Assembly (NCBI GenBank): GCA_054601695.1 | Contig: BAAHQB010000063.1 | Span: forward strand, 186,001 to 250,000 | DNA: 64,000 nt | From: Amorphochlora amoebiformis | Lineage: Eukaryota; Cercozoa; Chlorarachniophyceae | Reading direction: 5' to 3' | Shown: in pieces, positions 1 to 53,368 of the stretch | Layout of the letters: each line of letters starts with the position of its first letter | Numbering within the stretch: the first letter of the stretch is position 1 | Notes under the pieces: model-generated | Databases searched by the model: none | The model's input: only the letters and a program-made list of their open reading frames with translations | What the model was told of the DNA's origin: nothing | Made by a program: the position numbers and the translations under genes

Positions 1-1237
<1,237 letters not shown>

Positions 1238-1241
<4 letters not shown>

Positions 1242-1475
1242 AACGTATACCGGACCTACAAGCTTAACTAGACGTCAGATCGCTAGACTACCGTCATATT
1301 CGTAATCTACGCATGCGAATTAGCAATAGTCATCCGAGGGGAAGATCTTCCAAGGGAAGACCTTAGGTAGGGAAGGCCTTCTACGCGAGAATTTTCTTGT
1401 GAATTTAGTCATTATCATTTGCCATAATCCAAACGGACAACAGTCAATCGGACAACTACCACTGCTACGCTGACA
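1238..1475 (+). repeat. 5' LTR of the copia element
   Basis: This 238-bp repeat has TG...CA ends and matches 3669-3906 base for base by eye. Transcription of the element should start inside it. Confidence 0.93.
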
Positions 1476-1479
1476 GGTT

Positions 1480-3702
1480 ATGAGTTTCGAAGCGACACGT
1501 ACTGCCCTACTCAAGTGGACTGCCAAGCTGAAGCTTACCAAGGAGGACGACTGGACCAAGTACGCCAAGAGCGTCTCTATGATGGTGAAGGCACTTCAGC
1601 TCGAGGACTGCATGAAGCTTGGGGCACGATCCATCATGGATTGGAAGAATCCTGACGCTCTACGTCCACAGCATGTGGTTGAGATGAAGGAGGGGAAATG
1701 GGCAACGAATCTCGATGGGAAAGAGGACGCGCATATAAAGTTGAGGATGCTACTGCATGCTACATTGGTGCTCACGGTGGGACGTAAGTATGAACATCTT
1801 ACAACCGGGAGGGAGGATCCAGTGTACCTCTGGGCTCGTCTGCGCGCTGGCATCGAGGGTCCACGACTGTTTAGGAGGATGAAGCTACAGAAGAAGTTGA
1901 ATCGTCAGACGCTTGACGATTACAGCGGCGATTTCGGGAAGCTGGCTTCGGAGATCGAGGAGACGGCGGATGCACTCACCGGGCTGGGCAAGACCATGGA
2001 CGACGAGGACAGGATCGTGGCGCTCATGATGGCTCTCCCGGAGGACGAGTACGGCTCTACACTCGAGAATATTGCACTGCACCCTACTACCTACCAAGCG
2101 GCGGTAACGGCGATCACTAGTGTGGCAGCAAGGAAGGCGGCTAACAACTATGAGACCAAGGTAAAGGATATCGTGGCGGCCGGCCATGAGCATCAAGGGA
2201 CCAAGAATCTCAAGGACATGTCTGCGAAGGATCTTGCGAAGATGAAGACTAGGATCGACAAGTTGATGACCGCGAAGTCTGGGAGGCCGAAGGGAGCATC
2301 GAGGAAGTTCAGGGGCAAATGTTTCAAGTGCAAAAAGAAGGGGCACATGAAGAAGGATTGTCCATTGCTCAACAAACAAGATGATGATGCGGCGATACTT
2401 GAGGATGGCAGCGAATCGGATTACAACTGGAGCACGGTGGCAGGCAACTGGGGCGACGGCTCGACTGCTGGATATCTGGTGCTCGACAGTGGATGCACGA
2501 GGAGCTGTTTCAAGGACAAGCGGTACTTCAAGACCTTCAGGGTGGTGAAGAATCATGCTTTCAAGCTAGGCAACGGCGAGACCCGAATGGAATCCAAGGG
2601 CTTTGGGGACGTTGAAGTGCCACTAAGGAATGGGAAAGTACTCAAGATGACCAATGTGGCATATTGCCCCAGAGCTGCGGCGAACTACGTGGCTCAACGG
2701 CGGCTACGTGAAGATGGATATCGACTCAGGTTCGTGGGGGAGCAGGACGACGTCTCGATTATGAAGGATGGAGATGAGATCTGCAGGACTTCTGGGACCA
2801 AGAAGAAGCTCTTCCTCATCCCTGTGGCGAACGATGATAACCTTGGCGCATGGTTTGACGACAAGGCGAGGTGGAGATCCTTATGGAAATGGCACCTGGC
2901 ACTAGGTCATACGCTAAGTAGGGTCATCAAGAAGATGGAGAAGCTGGGAGTCGTGGCTGGATTGTCGATTTCCGATGTCAAGGCGCATGCTAGGTTCTAT
3001 GATACCATATTCAACTTCAAGGCTCGACGAGAAGATATATATATATCTCCTAAGAAGCAGAATGATGTGTGTATATATCCTGAAATGACGTTCTCCGACG
3101 ACAAGGCTGCCGACGGAGAGGGGGAGAAGAATAATGCACCGGATATGGGGGAGTCTGGACGAAAGATATCGAGCACGGACATCGACAACGTTTACCTACA
3201 TGGACCAGTGGTCATCTTCGGAGGAAATTTGATACATTGGCGTTCGAAGCGACAGACAATTGCTGTGAAGAGCTCAGCCATTGCCGAGTACGTCGCTTTG
3301 TCGGAAGGGCTGGACGAATTGCTATGGATGCGGAACTTATTTTTAGAGTTGGACGTGAAGTTGGGATCGTCGATGGTTTATGAGGACAACACTGCGTGTA
3401 TACGGATCGCGGAGAATCCTATCTTGTCTCAGAAAACCAAGGCCGTCGATCTGCACTTCCACTACTGTCGGGATCACCTGCAACGTGGGATATATATGTT
3501 GGAATACATACCAACAGATCAACAGTTAGCGGATGGGCTTACCAAGGCTGTGAGCGGTGCTACACTCTTCAAACTGGCGGAAGCATATCTGGAAACGGAA
3601 GCGCATGTGGCTCCAACCAAGAGCGCAGCAGAGGTCGACGCTGGCAGGAGCGGCGCGTCGAGGGGGAGTGTTAACGTATACCGGACCTACAAGCTTAACT
3701 AG
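1480..3702 (+). CDS. Truncated copia Gag-protease-RNase H polyprotein (740 aa)
   Basis: The frame opens four bases after the 5' LTR and its stop lies 34 bp inside the 3' LTR. Residues 1-280 are copia Gag-like. A CCHC zinc knuckle (C281, C284, H289, C294) is followed by an aspartic protease with Asp336-Ser-Gly. A GAG-pre-integrase-like stretch has HLALGH at about 472. After about residue 500 the sequence jumps to a Ty1/copia RNase H region with SKRQTIAVKSS, Glu603 in AIAEYVAL, Asp636 in DNTACI and the terminal QLADGLTKA motif. A full copia polyprotein is usually about 1300-1500 aa, so around half is missing. The loss is in frame, and the junction region contains a short TA tract read as DIYIS. 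No reverse transcriptase or integrase motif is visible. Confidence 0.92.
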   Translation: MSFEATRTALLKWTAKLKLTKEDDWTKYAKSVSMMVKALQLEDCMKLGARSIMDWKNPDALRPQHVVEMKEGKWATNLDGKEDAHIKLRMLLHATLVLTVGRKYEHLTTGREDPVYLWARLRAGIEGPRLFRRMKLQKKLNRQTLDDYSGDFGKLASEIEETADALTGLGKTMDDEDRIVALMMALPEDEYGSTLENIALHPTTYQAAVTAITSVAARKAANNYETKVKDIVAAGHEHQGTKNLKDMSAKDLAKMKTRIDKLMTAKSGRPKGASRKFRGKCFKCKKKGHMKKDCPLLNKQDDDAAILEDGSESDYNWSTVAGNWGDGSTAGYLVLDSGCTRSCFKDKRYFKTFRVVKNHAFKLGNGETRMESKGFGDVEVPLRNGKVLKMTNVAYCPRAAANYVAQRRLREDGYRLRFVGEQDDVSIMKDGDEICRTSGTKKKLFLIPVANDDNLGAWFDDKARWRSLWKWHLALGHTLSRVIKKMEKLGVVAGLSISDVKAHARFYDTIFNFKARREDIYISPKKQNDVCIYPEMTFSDDKAADGEGEKNNAPDMGESGRKISSTDIDNVYLHGPVVIFGGNLIHWRSKRQTIAVKSSAIAEYVALSEGLDELLWMRNLFLELDVKLGSSMVYEDNTACIRIAENPILSQKTKAVDLHFHYCRDHLQRGIYMLEYIPTDQQLADGLTKAVSGATLFKLAEAYLETEAHVAPTKSAAEVDAGRSGASRGSVNVYRTYKLN

Positions 3703-3906
3703 ACGTCAGATCGCTAGACTACCGTCATATTCGTAATCTACGCATGCGAATTAGCAATAGTCATCCGAGGGGAAGATCTTCCAAGGGAAGACCTTAGGTA
3801 GGGAAGGCCTTCTACGCGAGAATTTTCTTGTGAATTTAGTCATTATCATTTGCCATAATCCAAACGGACAACAGTCAATCGGACAACTACCACTGCTACG
3901 CTGACA
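3669..3906 (+). repeat. 3' LTR of the copia element
   Basis: It is identical by eye to 1238-1475 and carries the last codons and stop of the element's frame. The next 50 bases are TA repeat. Confidence 0.93.
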
Positions 3907-11481
<7,575 letters not shown>

Positions 11482-12640
11482 TTAATTAATCTCTAGTTCC
11501 GTTGTCAGATTACCAAATTTTTAATCTGAATAAATGTTAATGGATGACTAGATTTGATTGATGGGAAAAGTACTCTCAATATGTGATTGATGACTACTTT
11601 AACGTAGATCTCTAAGATACGTACATCTAGTACATATACACGACACAATTAATCCAGTTAATCGACCTGCGTACCGTTTTATAAAATAGTAATATCGAAT
11701 ATCAGATCCAGTATATTTAATACAATACCTATTACTTACACCTGTATCACTACTAAGATTATCTAGATTATGTACAATTACGCTAGTTACGTGAATTTAG
11801 ACTGGTTTAATATGGTATACATCCAGGTCGTATACATACTGCGGCAGCAGCGTATGTAAACGCTCTTCCATGACATGTACATTTAAGTACGTACGGACTG
11901 TTCAGCATAGATAGATATTCATGTATTCGTCCATCGATCACATAAACTTGCTCATTTTTGTTAAGGGTTAGCAACTCAGTAGCTAGACGTGCCGATGTAC
12001 GCATATATCTAGTATATACCTAGAGTACAAACAGCACTATGATGCAATGTTTGCATGCTAGACAATGCAATATTAAACGCAATTGTTAAGTACTTCTATT
12101 TCTACCCAGAGTACGTACGCATGTCCAAATTCTAAAAAGTTGATAAATCGGCCAGCCTGCATACGTATCATCGATGTATTATGTATCCAGCTATGCCATG
12201 TCATATTGATCGACTAACTAGATCTATAGTTGATACACACGTACGTAATCGGCATCATAGGTATACTTGTATGTACGCACTAAGGCGTACGTATTTAATA
12301 TAATTTTGGTTCTACACTGTTGCATGTGGAATATAAAAATTGCATACGTCTAGTACGTATACGTATATCTACAATTATGATAGACGGTGCGTAACAAGTA
12401 CGTACGTACGTATACGTACTAGACGTAATATAATACGACTAGGAAATCCAATTACTAGAATCACTGAACTTGTTGCACACACGACAAGGCCTTTTAGGGC
12501 ACATGCATTCTTCATTGAGGTTTGGAAAGGGCACACACATATATATACATATACACACACACACATACATATATAATACAATACACAACATATATATATA
12601 TATATAATATATTATATATATATATATATATATACATATG

Positions 12641-12680
<40 letters not shown>

Positions 12681-13222
12681 TTATATATATATTTATATAT
12701 ATATATATATATATATATACGTATATATACATGCAATGTAGACTATATAATGATATCCTGGCCCTCATCGTGATGAAGTTGAGCACATGTATGTATGTAG
12801 TATTACTAGTATTAATTTAAATCTGACTGACATTCTTTCTACATTATTCTAGTAATTATTATTTCGCTGCGCTTTTTTCAGTAAGTACCTAGAAGCATCC
12901 TACTATATTTTAAAAAACCCAATTAATGCGCATAAATAAATCCACGTGTCCTAAAAAAAACAAAACCAAAAAAAACGAAAGGACCCATCGAAGTCTAGAA
13001 TTAATTCTCCGCTACTATCTCGGGTCTAGCGTGTGACAATTGAGAGTGAAAGGAGAGTTGTCAGTCCTTCTTCTTGTCTCACTTTCTTGAGCCAAAAATC
13101 CAAAAAAAGATGTGATCAGTCAAGCTCAGCTAGATAGATACACTGAAACTGTAAACTGTAGAATTCAGATGTTGGTTTTGGCCTCTAAAACCAGTCGGTT
13201 TCGGTTGAAAGTAAGCAAGTCT
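11482..13222. other. Intergenic region between convergent genes
   Basis: About 11490-12500 is non-repetitive and rich in CGTACGTA and CTAG palindromes. The (TA)n block at 12540-12720 splits it from a unique AT-rich part that contains the 3' flank of the SET gene. A segment at 12430-12530 is open on both strands: plus strand ITRITELVAHTTRPFRAHAF, minus strand a short Cys-rich ending CMCPKRPCRVC. Neither could be joined to a gene, so none is called. Confidence 0.5.
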
Positions 13223-30309
<17,087 letters not shown>

Positions 30310-30448
30310 TCGAGGAATTCAGACCGTAATACCATTCTCTTCCCTTCAAAAACTCAACTACAAACCTCTGCGCAATATTTCTACACAAAATATTCAACCT
30401 AAACCCCCCACACACCCTTCTAAACCCACCTATCGCCACCGAAGCAAG
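30310..30448. promoter_or_regulatory. Putative bidirectional promoter
   Basis: Only 139 bp separate the start of the SET-domain gene (minus) from that of the coiled-coil gene (plus). The surrounding 29.4-31.6 kb is the longest stretch nearly free of TA repeats and is richer in GC. No TATA box is evident. If the SET gene starts at 30198, the shared interval grows to 250 bp. Confidence 0.5.
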
Positions 30449-31616
30449 ATGGCGCGCCGGCGCCAGGGGCAATGCAGAGCCGCGAAATTCGTCATAATAA
30501 AATATTCTTTCGGCCAACACGTGTTCGCGAAACGAAATGCCTCAACATCCCGACTGAGGCAGATCATGCAACAAAGGAGGTCGACCCCGACAGCCCGGGC
30601 CCGCGACTTTGGAGTCATGACCGTCACTCAAGTTCAAAGACTCGTGGAGGAGAACCGACTTCTCCGGCTAGAGGTGGCAAGGCTTCGTCGTGTGCTTTTT
30701 GAGAAGGTACGGGAACACTGCTGGCCTCGGTCATTTTGCGATGTCATGGCCCTAATTCGTGATGCATCTTTTTCATCCAGAGCACGCCGAGCAGCATGCG
30801 TCAGTATTTGCAGGTGGTAACCGGGTGGGAATGTTATAGTATAGAGAGGTGTGAAGGTCTATCAGCCCGTTGGGACGGCTTATTCGAATCTTGTCAACGT
30901 ATCGACGTGCATTCTGTTGCAAAACACGATGGAAGATGTGTGTGAACCATTGGGTTCTGTTTTCAGGACAAGCAGATTGACGGGGAGGAACGATACTACT
31001 CGGTTTCGGACCCTTCGATATTCTCCATAGGTGAAATGTTCTTAATTCCCGCCTATTAGCCACTCAAAGTTTCGCGGCAAAAATTGGACTTTTTACACTC
31101 CATTTGCACAAAACAGCAACTGAATATCTCTCCGTATTAACTATCCCGCTGTGTGCCACTCAGAAAACAAGTCCGAGATAATGATTCCGCCGCCACCGTT
31201 CAGTTCCAGGAGAGCCCACGCCCAGTCAAGTGTCCAAGGCAGCCCTGTTCGCACCTTATCGCCTAAGCATGAAGTCTTGCGATATCTGGGGATAAGAGGT
31301 TTGTACATGTTTTCACCATAAGGGTAGTCTGGGGGTATCAGACGGTGCTGTTTACAGAACAAATATTGTAAATATGTTCGTTTGCGGTTGAGATATGTGA
31401 CCGATATATGTAGATATGTAGATATGTGATCGATAATATGCATGTACACGTCTCTGGCAGATCCTCTGGATGTTAAGGGCTTTGAGTGGTCTTCTGCCGA
31501 GGAGACCTATTCGCCGAAGACGCCCGATATTCCAGATCCGACATTGGATAATGTACATAACATATTAATATAAATGATTCGTATCCAAAGTATAGTAGTA
31601 ATATTCATGATATATA

Positions 31617-31680
<64 letters not shown>

Positions 31681-31764
31681 GACGTAACATTACAAATGGA
31701 GATGGTCATTCAGGCGGATATGGTACTTCTCTTAGTGTTAGGGTTCGTTTTTAGTTTTCACTAG
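30449..31764 (+). CDS. Basic coiled-coil protein of unknown function, six exons (221 aa)
   Basis: Exons: 30449-30706, 30781-30813, 30967-31030, 31164-31298, 31461-31552, 31681-31764. All five junctions are GT-AG and phase-matched (666 bp). The N-terminal 58 residues are strongly basic. VTQVQRLVEENRLLRLEVAR (59-78) begins a leucine-rich coiled coil running to about 84. The rest is low in structure, with PPPPFSSRR and several SP/TP sites. The layout of an N-terminal basic/coiled-coil part and a disordered tail recalls shugoshin or bZIP proteins, but I see no diagnostic motif of either. The final exon, after a (TA)n intron, adds a hydrophobic end and is the least certain part. It is divergent from the SET gene and may share its promoter. 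Confidence 0.6.
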
Positions 31765-31910
31765 TTAGCTTTAGGTATGAAATATTCGTTCACATATGTA
31801 CATGTATGTGTTATGTGTATGTGTATATTATGTATATGTGTATGTATATGTATGTGTATGTGTGTGTGTGTGTATAATATATATATATATATATATATAT
31901 ACACGATAAA

Positions 31911-31971
<61 letters not shown>

Positions 31972-32071
31972 ATAATCGATATAAGTGATGTAAATTTTTC
32001 CACCTCCGATTGTTATGTCTTTAAATTTAATATGCGTAATATACATACGCACGAATAAATATAACATATAC

Positions 32072-32102
<31 letters not shown>

Positions 32103-32396
32103 CACATATATATATTTACATACATATACATATATATATGTATGTATATATATATATTATATATATATATATATGTTACATATATATATACATATATATA
32201 TATATACATATATATATTTATACATATAATATATATATATATAGAATAATCTTTATATTTATATATATAAGTATACATATACATATTGTATGCATAATAC
32301 ATGTAATCACATATTTCTATATTTAGTACATAATATATGCACATATTAACAGGATAGAAGACTGAGCGGCCACATGGCATACTCAAGGTAAAAATA

Positions 32397-32438
<42 letters not shown>

Positions 32439-32527
32439 ATACAATAAATATACATATATATGTATAATGACTCAGATATCCTGTTAGACAAATAGAATTT
32501 TCATTCATTTAAGCGTCATAATGTATG

Positions 32528-32599
<72 letters not shown>

Positions 32600-32739
32600 T
32601 GTATGTATATAACCATGCGACTCTCATGTACATCTTTAGATGTCGTGTATACATCCTCCAATGAATATTATATTTATATATATAATATATATTTATATGT
32701 ATAATATATATATATATATATATATATATGATATAATAT

Positions 32740-32789
<50 letters not shown>

Positions 32790-32812
32790 TATATGCATAT
32801 AGAAGGAAAACT
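31765..32812. other. Intergenic, mostly TA and CA/TG microsatellites
   Basis: Alternating TA, TG and CA runs with short unique pieces at 31985-32055, 32335-32395, 32460-32520 and 32605-32660. I see no exon with matching borders. Confidence 0.6.
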
Positions 32813-43339
<10,527 letters not shown>

Positions 43340-44084
43340 CGACAACTAGAATCTACAGAATGAATGAATTACATGACTTGAAAAAAAAAAAAATTTAATA
43401 AAATCTCGCGCTCGACGTACGCGAGAACAGTACGTACATAAATTTTAGCCCTCAAGCATCGGGCTCTAAGAGTCCAGAGACAAGTCTCTCGAGAGTCTCT
43501 GGAGTCTAAGCCGACGTCCTGACAGCTACTAGAGCTAGGTGGGGCCAAGTCTAGGAGAAATGCACGTGCCGCAAAATTAAATTCTAGGAATTGGAAGCTC
43601 AGATGGTCTAGATGGTAGGCAAGTTGGGCTTGGAATGATTATAATTTTCCGATCGACTAGATCGAATGCCGATCATGTAACATGATACACTGACGACATC
43701 TCTAACCTCTTGAACCTCGAGATCTAGAACCTCTAGCTAGACCCTAGAGCTAGGAGCGCACGAGTACTAGACTAGCTAGAGTCTAGAGAGTAGAGAGCTA
43801 GGAGAGTCTATCTACGTACCTAGAGTACTACGTCTGTACGTAGGATCTTCCAATCACTATCTAGACTACACTCAGGAGCATACACATTATATATATAGAC
43901 GTGTACCCGTACCGTGCTATCTAATTAGTCTAGTAGTATCTAAGATATGTCTAGATCTAGAATATCTAGATATACTACTACTAGTACTAGTAGTACTATA
44001 GCATATCATATATATATATATATATATGTTGTACGACATGGTAATTCTCGTAATTACATATTTGCTACTCGGAATTGAATTTTT
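43340..44084. other. Non-repetitive intergenic region rich in CTAG palindromes
   Basis: After the RGS-C2 stop come an A13 run and TTTAATAAAATC (43381-43404), a possible polyadenylation region. From 43500 to 44010 the sequence is dense in CTAG, AGATCT and CGTACG words. I see no coding frame. Confidence 0.6.
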
Positions 44085-44255
44085 ATGACAAGGTTACATA
44101 TGCTCTTGCATTCTACTGGCGTTCAGGCCCGAGCTCGCAGAGGTAACGACCAAAAACGTATTGGAGCGCTTTTTTATCCAAAAATTCGGCTGATGATGGG
44201 TCACGTGATATACGGAGATCATCCTGGGGCTGAGCATGTCGAATATATTTTATAT
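44085..44255 (+). CDS. Possible first exon of an unknown gene
   Basis: An ATG-initiated frame of 57 codons includes [20 protein letters not shown] and [17 protein letters not shown], then meets a GTATATA donor. A phase-0 candidate second exon is 44581-44613 (KGLWVPRIT). The opposite strand also gives two phase-matched exons (44613-44579 and 44223-44094, ending MQEHM stop), so the strand is uncertain. No family is recognised. Confidence 0.3.
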
Positions 44256-44277
44256 GTATATATATATATATGTATTG

Positions 44278-44313
<36 letters not shown>

Positions 44314-44494
44314 CGTATATATATATGTATATATATGAATATATATGTATATTTATATATGTATGTATATATATATATATATATGTGTGTATGTGTATAT
44401 TTGTATGTATACACACACATATATGTGTATGTATATATATATGTATGTGTGTATGTGTATGTATATATATATATATATATACATTAGACACACA

Positions 44495-44566
<72 letters not shown>

Positions 44567-44657
44567 TAAATATTAAACCTCGAGATAAAAGGTCTCTGGG
44601 TTCCTCGGATCACCTGTATAATGTAATGTATATATATATATATATATACACAACTAC

Positions 44658-44712
<55 letters not shown>

Positions 44713-44936
44713 ATTATATAAATCACTAATGAAAATACATAATATACATATATAATATATATTAATAATTATACTAATAATAATAATAATAGCAATAATT
44801 ATAATAGTAATACATGTAATATAAAAAAACAATACATATACAATATGCGCTATACATATATACAAAATATTACATATTCTATCATTTACACATTTTTTTA
44901 TATGAAGAATAGATCATAAATAGACGGAAACACGAA

Positions 44937-44952
44937 GAGAGCAGAGATATGG

Positions 44953-44994
<42 letters not shown>

Positions 44995-45366
44995 GAGAGA
45001 CGAGAAGGAGAGAGGGAGGGAGAGAGAGGAAAAAAAAGGAAAAAGAGAGATATAGAGAGGAGAGATATGAAGAAAAGAGAGAGAGAGAGAGAAGAAACGG
45101 AGAGAGGGAGAGAGAGGAAAAAAAGAAAAAAAAGAGATATAGAGAGGGAGAGATATGGGTAAGAGAGAGAGGGAGAGAGAGAGAGAGAGATAGAGAGAGA
45201 GAAGAGAAGGAGAGAGGGAGAGAGAGAGAGGAAAAAAAAGGAAAAAGAGAGATATAGAGAGGAGAGATATGAAGAAAAGAGAGAGAGAGAGAGAGAGAAG
45301 AAACGGAGAGAGGGAGAGAGAGGAAAAAAAGGAAAAAAAGAGATATAGAGAGGGAGAGATATGGAG

Positions 45367-45404
<38 letters not shown>

Positions 45405-45526
45405 AAGAGAAGAGAAGGAGAGAGGGAGAGAGAGGAAAAAAAAGGAAAAAGAGAGATATAGAGAGGAGAGATATGAACTGAGATATAGAGAGGAAAGGGA
45501 GAGGAGAGAGAGAGGAGAGATATAGA

Positions 45527-45559
<33 letters not shown>

Positions 45560-46375
45560 AAGAGAGAGAAGAGAAGAAGCGGAGAGGAAGAGAGAATATA
45601 GAGAGATATAGAGAGGAAAGGGAGAGAGAGAAAGAGAGAGTGAGAGAGAGAGAGAGAGAGGAGAGATCTAGAGAAGAGAGGGAGAGAGAAAGAGAGAAAG
45701 AGAGAAAGAGAAGAGAAGGAGAGAGAGAGGAAAGAGAGAGAAGAGAGAGAAGAGAGAGAAGAGAGGAAGAGATAGAGAGAAGAAAGGAGAGAGAAGAAAG
45801 GAGGGAGAGAAAGAATGAGAGAGAGGGAGAGGAGAGAGAATGAGAGTGAGAGAAAGAGAGAGAGAAAAAGAGAGAGAGAGAGAAAGAGAGAGCAAGAAGA
45901 GAAAAAGAAAGAGAGAAAGAGAAAGAAAGAAAGAGAGAGAGAGAGGAAGAGAGAGAGAGGAAGAGAGAGAGAGAAAGAGAGAGAGAGAAAGAGAGAGAGA
46001 GGAAGAGAGAGAGAGGAAGAGAGAGAGAGGAAGAGAGAGAGAGAGAGAGAAAGAGAGGGAGGAGAGAGAAAGAGGGAAAGAAAAGAGAAAAATAGAGAGA
46101 AAGAGAGACAGAGAAAAAGAGAAAGAGAGAAAAAGAGAAAGAGAGAAAGAAAGAGAGAGAGAGAAAGAAAACAGAGAGGAAATAAAAGAGAGAAAAAGAG
46201 AAAGAGAAAGAGAACGAAAGAGGTAGAAAAGAGAGAGAGAAAGAGAAAGAGAAAGAGAAAGAGAAAGAGAAAGAGAGAGAGAAAGAGAGAGAGAAAAAAT
46301 GAGAGAAAAAGAGAAAGAGAGATAGAAAAAGAAAGAGAGAGAGAAAAAAAAACAGAAAGAGAAAGCGCGCTCTCT
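44937..46375 (+). repeat. 1.4-kb polypurine (GA)n tract
   Basis: The plus strand is almost purely A and G for 1.4 kb, with a higher-order unit of about 220-230 bp in its first third (GATATAGAGAGG...GAGATATGAAGAAAAG). Open frames in it are low-complexity only. It is a mirror-repeat-rich sequence of the kind able to form triplex DNA. Confidence 0.93.
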
Positions 46376-51376
<5,001 letters not shown>

Positions 51377-51380
<4 letters not shown>

Positions 51381-51431
51381 GCACTCTCTCCCTCACCATT
51401 TGCCCTCTCTTTTTCTCTTTGCCCCTTCTCC

Positions 51432-51464
<33 letters not shown>

Positions 51465-51905
51465 CTCTTTTCTCTCTCTCTCTCTCTCACTCTCTTCTCC
51501 TCTCTCCCTCTCTTCTCTCCTCTATCTCTCTCTCTCTCCACTCACTCCTCCATCTCCTCTCTTCCCGTCTCTCCCTCCCTCTCTCACTCTCTCTCTCCCT
51601 CCCCCTTCCTCCATGGCGTTCCTTCCTATGTCTTTGTCCTCTCTCCGTTCAGGGCATCTTGCTGTCTTTGTCTCTTTCTTTGACTCTCTCCCCCCCTCCT
51701 CTCTCTCTCTTATATCTCTCTCCTTGTATTACCCTCTCTCTCGCTCTCTCCTCATACATATATATGGAGGTTGAGAGAGAGAGAGAAAGAGAAAGAGAGA
51801 GAAAGAGAGGGAGAGAGAGAAAGAGAAAGAGAGAGAAAGAGAGAGAAAGAGAAAGAGAGAGAGAGAGAGAAAGAGAAAGAGAGAGAAAGAGAGAGAGAAA
51901 GACTC
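51377..51905 (+). repeat. CT-rich then GA-rich tract
   Basis: A CT-rich tract (51382-51755) is followed after CATACATATATATGGAGG by a GA-rich tract (51772-51903). Together they form an imperfect inverted arrangement. Confidence 0.88.
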
Positions 51906-52434
51906 TCTCCCTCAGTTCACAGTCTATTCCGGCTGGAACCCTTTTTGACGCGAAAGCCATTTTTTGGCGGGAAAGTGCCATTAGGGATAGTTTAAAGTAA
52001 AGTGGGGCGGGGCCTTTCACCAGGATGAACGAACACATCTTCTGACGGCTCCTTTAAATCGACCCGAGACCGCCATTCTTGCATAGGTCGGAACCCAGAA
52101 TCTGGATTCCGATATCAGCACGTGTAGTGTCATAATGATATCGAGATATCAAATATCAGAGTAGAGATATAAACCCCAACACGTGTCTTTCTAGATTCCA
52201 GAGCCTCGAATTTCCAACGAAGGGAAGGGTGCCGTCCAAGGCGTATTTGGGCGGGAAGATATGCATCACAGCCAGCCCCATCCCGTAGACCCGATATTTT
52301 CGCATTCGTTTTCGGATTTTAGCTCGATTTTTCGAGGGAGTTGGTTCGCAAGGGGGGATGGGGGTTGATAAAGAACGGAGGTTTAATTTTGATTTTCTAT
52401 TTGAGCGTGTTTGATTGTGTTTCGGGCGCAGTTG
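51906..52434. other. Unique GC-richer region, gene structure unresolved
   Basis: The region is free of simple repeats. A minus-strand frame (52455-52156) with RMRKYRVYGMGLAVMHIFPP and plus-strand frames are both open around 52190-52290, and none could be fixed by splice borders. It may be the 5' region of the next gene. Confidence 0.4.
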
Positions 52435-53175
52435 ATGGACCACAGGAAGAAACATGGTTTACGGCGACGTCGAGAATCCTCTCCGGTGGTTTTGCGCTTT
52501 AATAAACTTTGAATTATGTCGGGTTGTGTATTGCATGCTGAATGTTCACGTGACAAAATAGCGTGACCTTCCAAAAACGTGACCAAACTGAATATATTCA
52601 AATTTTCTTCTAAATTAAATAAAACGAAAATGAACTATACGTAGAGGTTACCACGACATCCTATCTCAGTGACTTAAATGATTCAAATTTAAACGCAAAG
52701 TTAAACCGTTATGTAATTGTTTCGGAGTATTTTGGGTGATTTTGATGTAATAATTCGTTTCAGAGAGCATGCGGGGAGCTGCGTAGTCCGCGGTGGAATA
52801 GTGGTAATTTTTTTTTTACATTGCATAAACATGTGTACATATATTATTATATGCACCACGTAGGATTAAACCCTTATCATTTACGTCTAAAACCTCTAAA
52901 ACCCAATTCTAATTAGAACCCCAAGGTTCTACAACTTCAGTTTCCTCTCGCTCTTCTAGAAGGCCCGCGAAATTTTCCGAAATCGAGGGGAAATCGGGCG
53001 AAAAATTCGTGAAAAAAAAGGCAAAGGAGCCTGGTGGCCTGCAGTATATTAACAATATCCGAAGGGTAACCTATGACACTATATATATGAAAATGTATAT
53101 GTATGTACTATATATATATATATATATATATATGTCTACATATACATGTAATACACATATATAATATAAGATATG

Positions 53176-53219
<44 letters not shown>

Positions 53220-53291
53220 TATATAATATATATGTATAAGTCTTCCAAAAGAGCTATTCGTAGATTTGATACGCATGCAAACCCTAATATA

Positions 53292-53368
<77 letters not shown>

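Larger units (their letters stand above)
1238..3906 (+). mobile_element. Ty1/copia-type LTR retrotransposon, internally deleted
   Basis: Two 238-bp direct repeats flank one long open frame. Both repeats start TGTTAACG and end CTGACA, and I see no difference between them, so the insertion is young. A purine tract (about 3660-3668, AGGGGGAG) abuts the 3' LTR, as expected for plus-strand priming. The bases just after the 5' LTR (GGTTATGAG) may be a primer-binding site. The element sits inside (TA)n, so a target-site duplication cannot be recognised. Gag, protease and RNase H parts remain, but the integrase core and reverse transcriptase are missing. It is therefore a non-autonomous member that would depend on proteins made elsewhere. 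Confidence 0.93.

Noticed and set aside
44094-44613. Two minus-strand exons ending MQEHM stop
   Set aside because: Phase-matched, but the plus strand offers an ATG-started exon over the same bases and no upstream minus exons were found.
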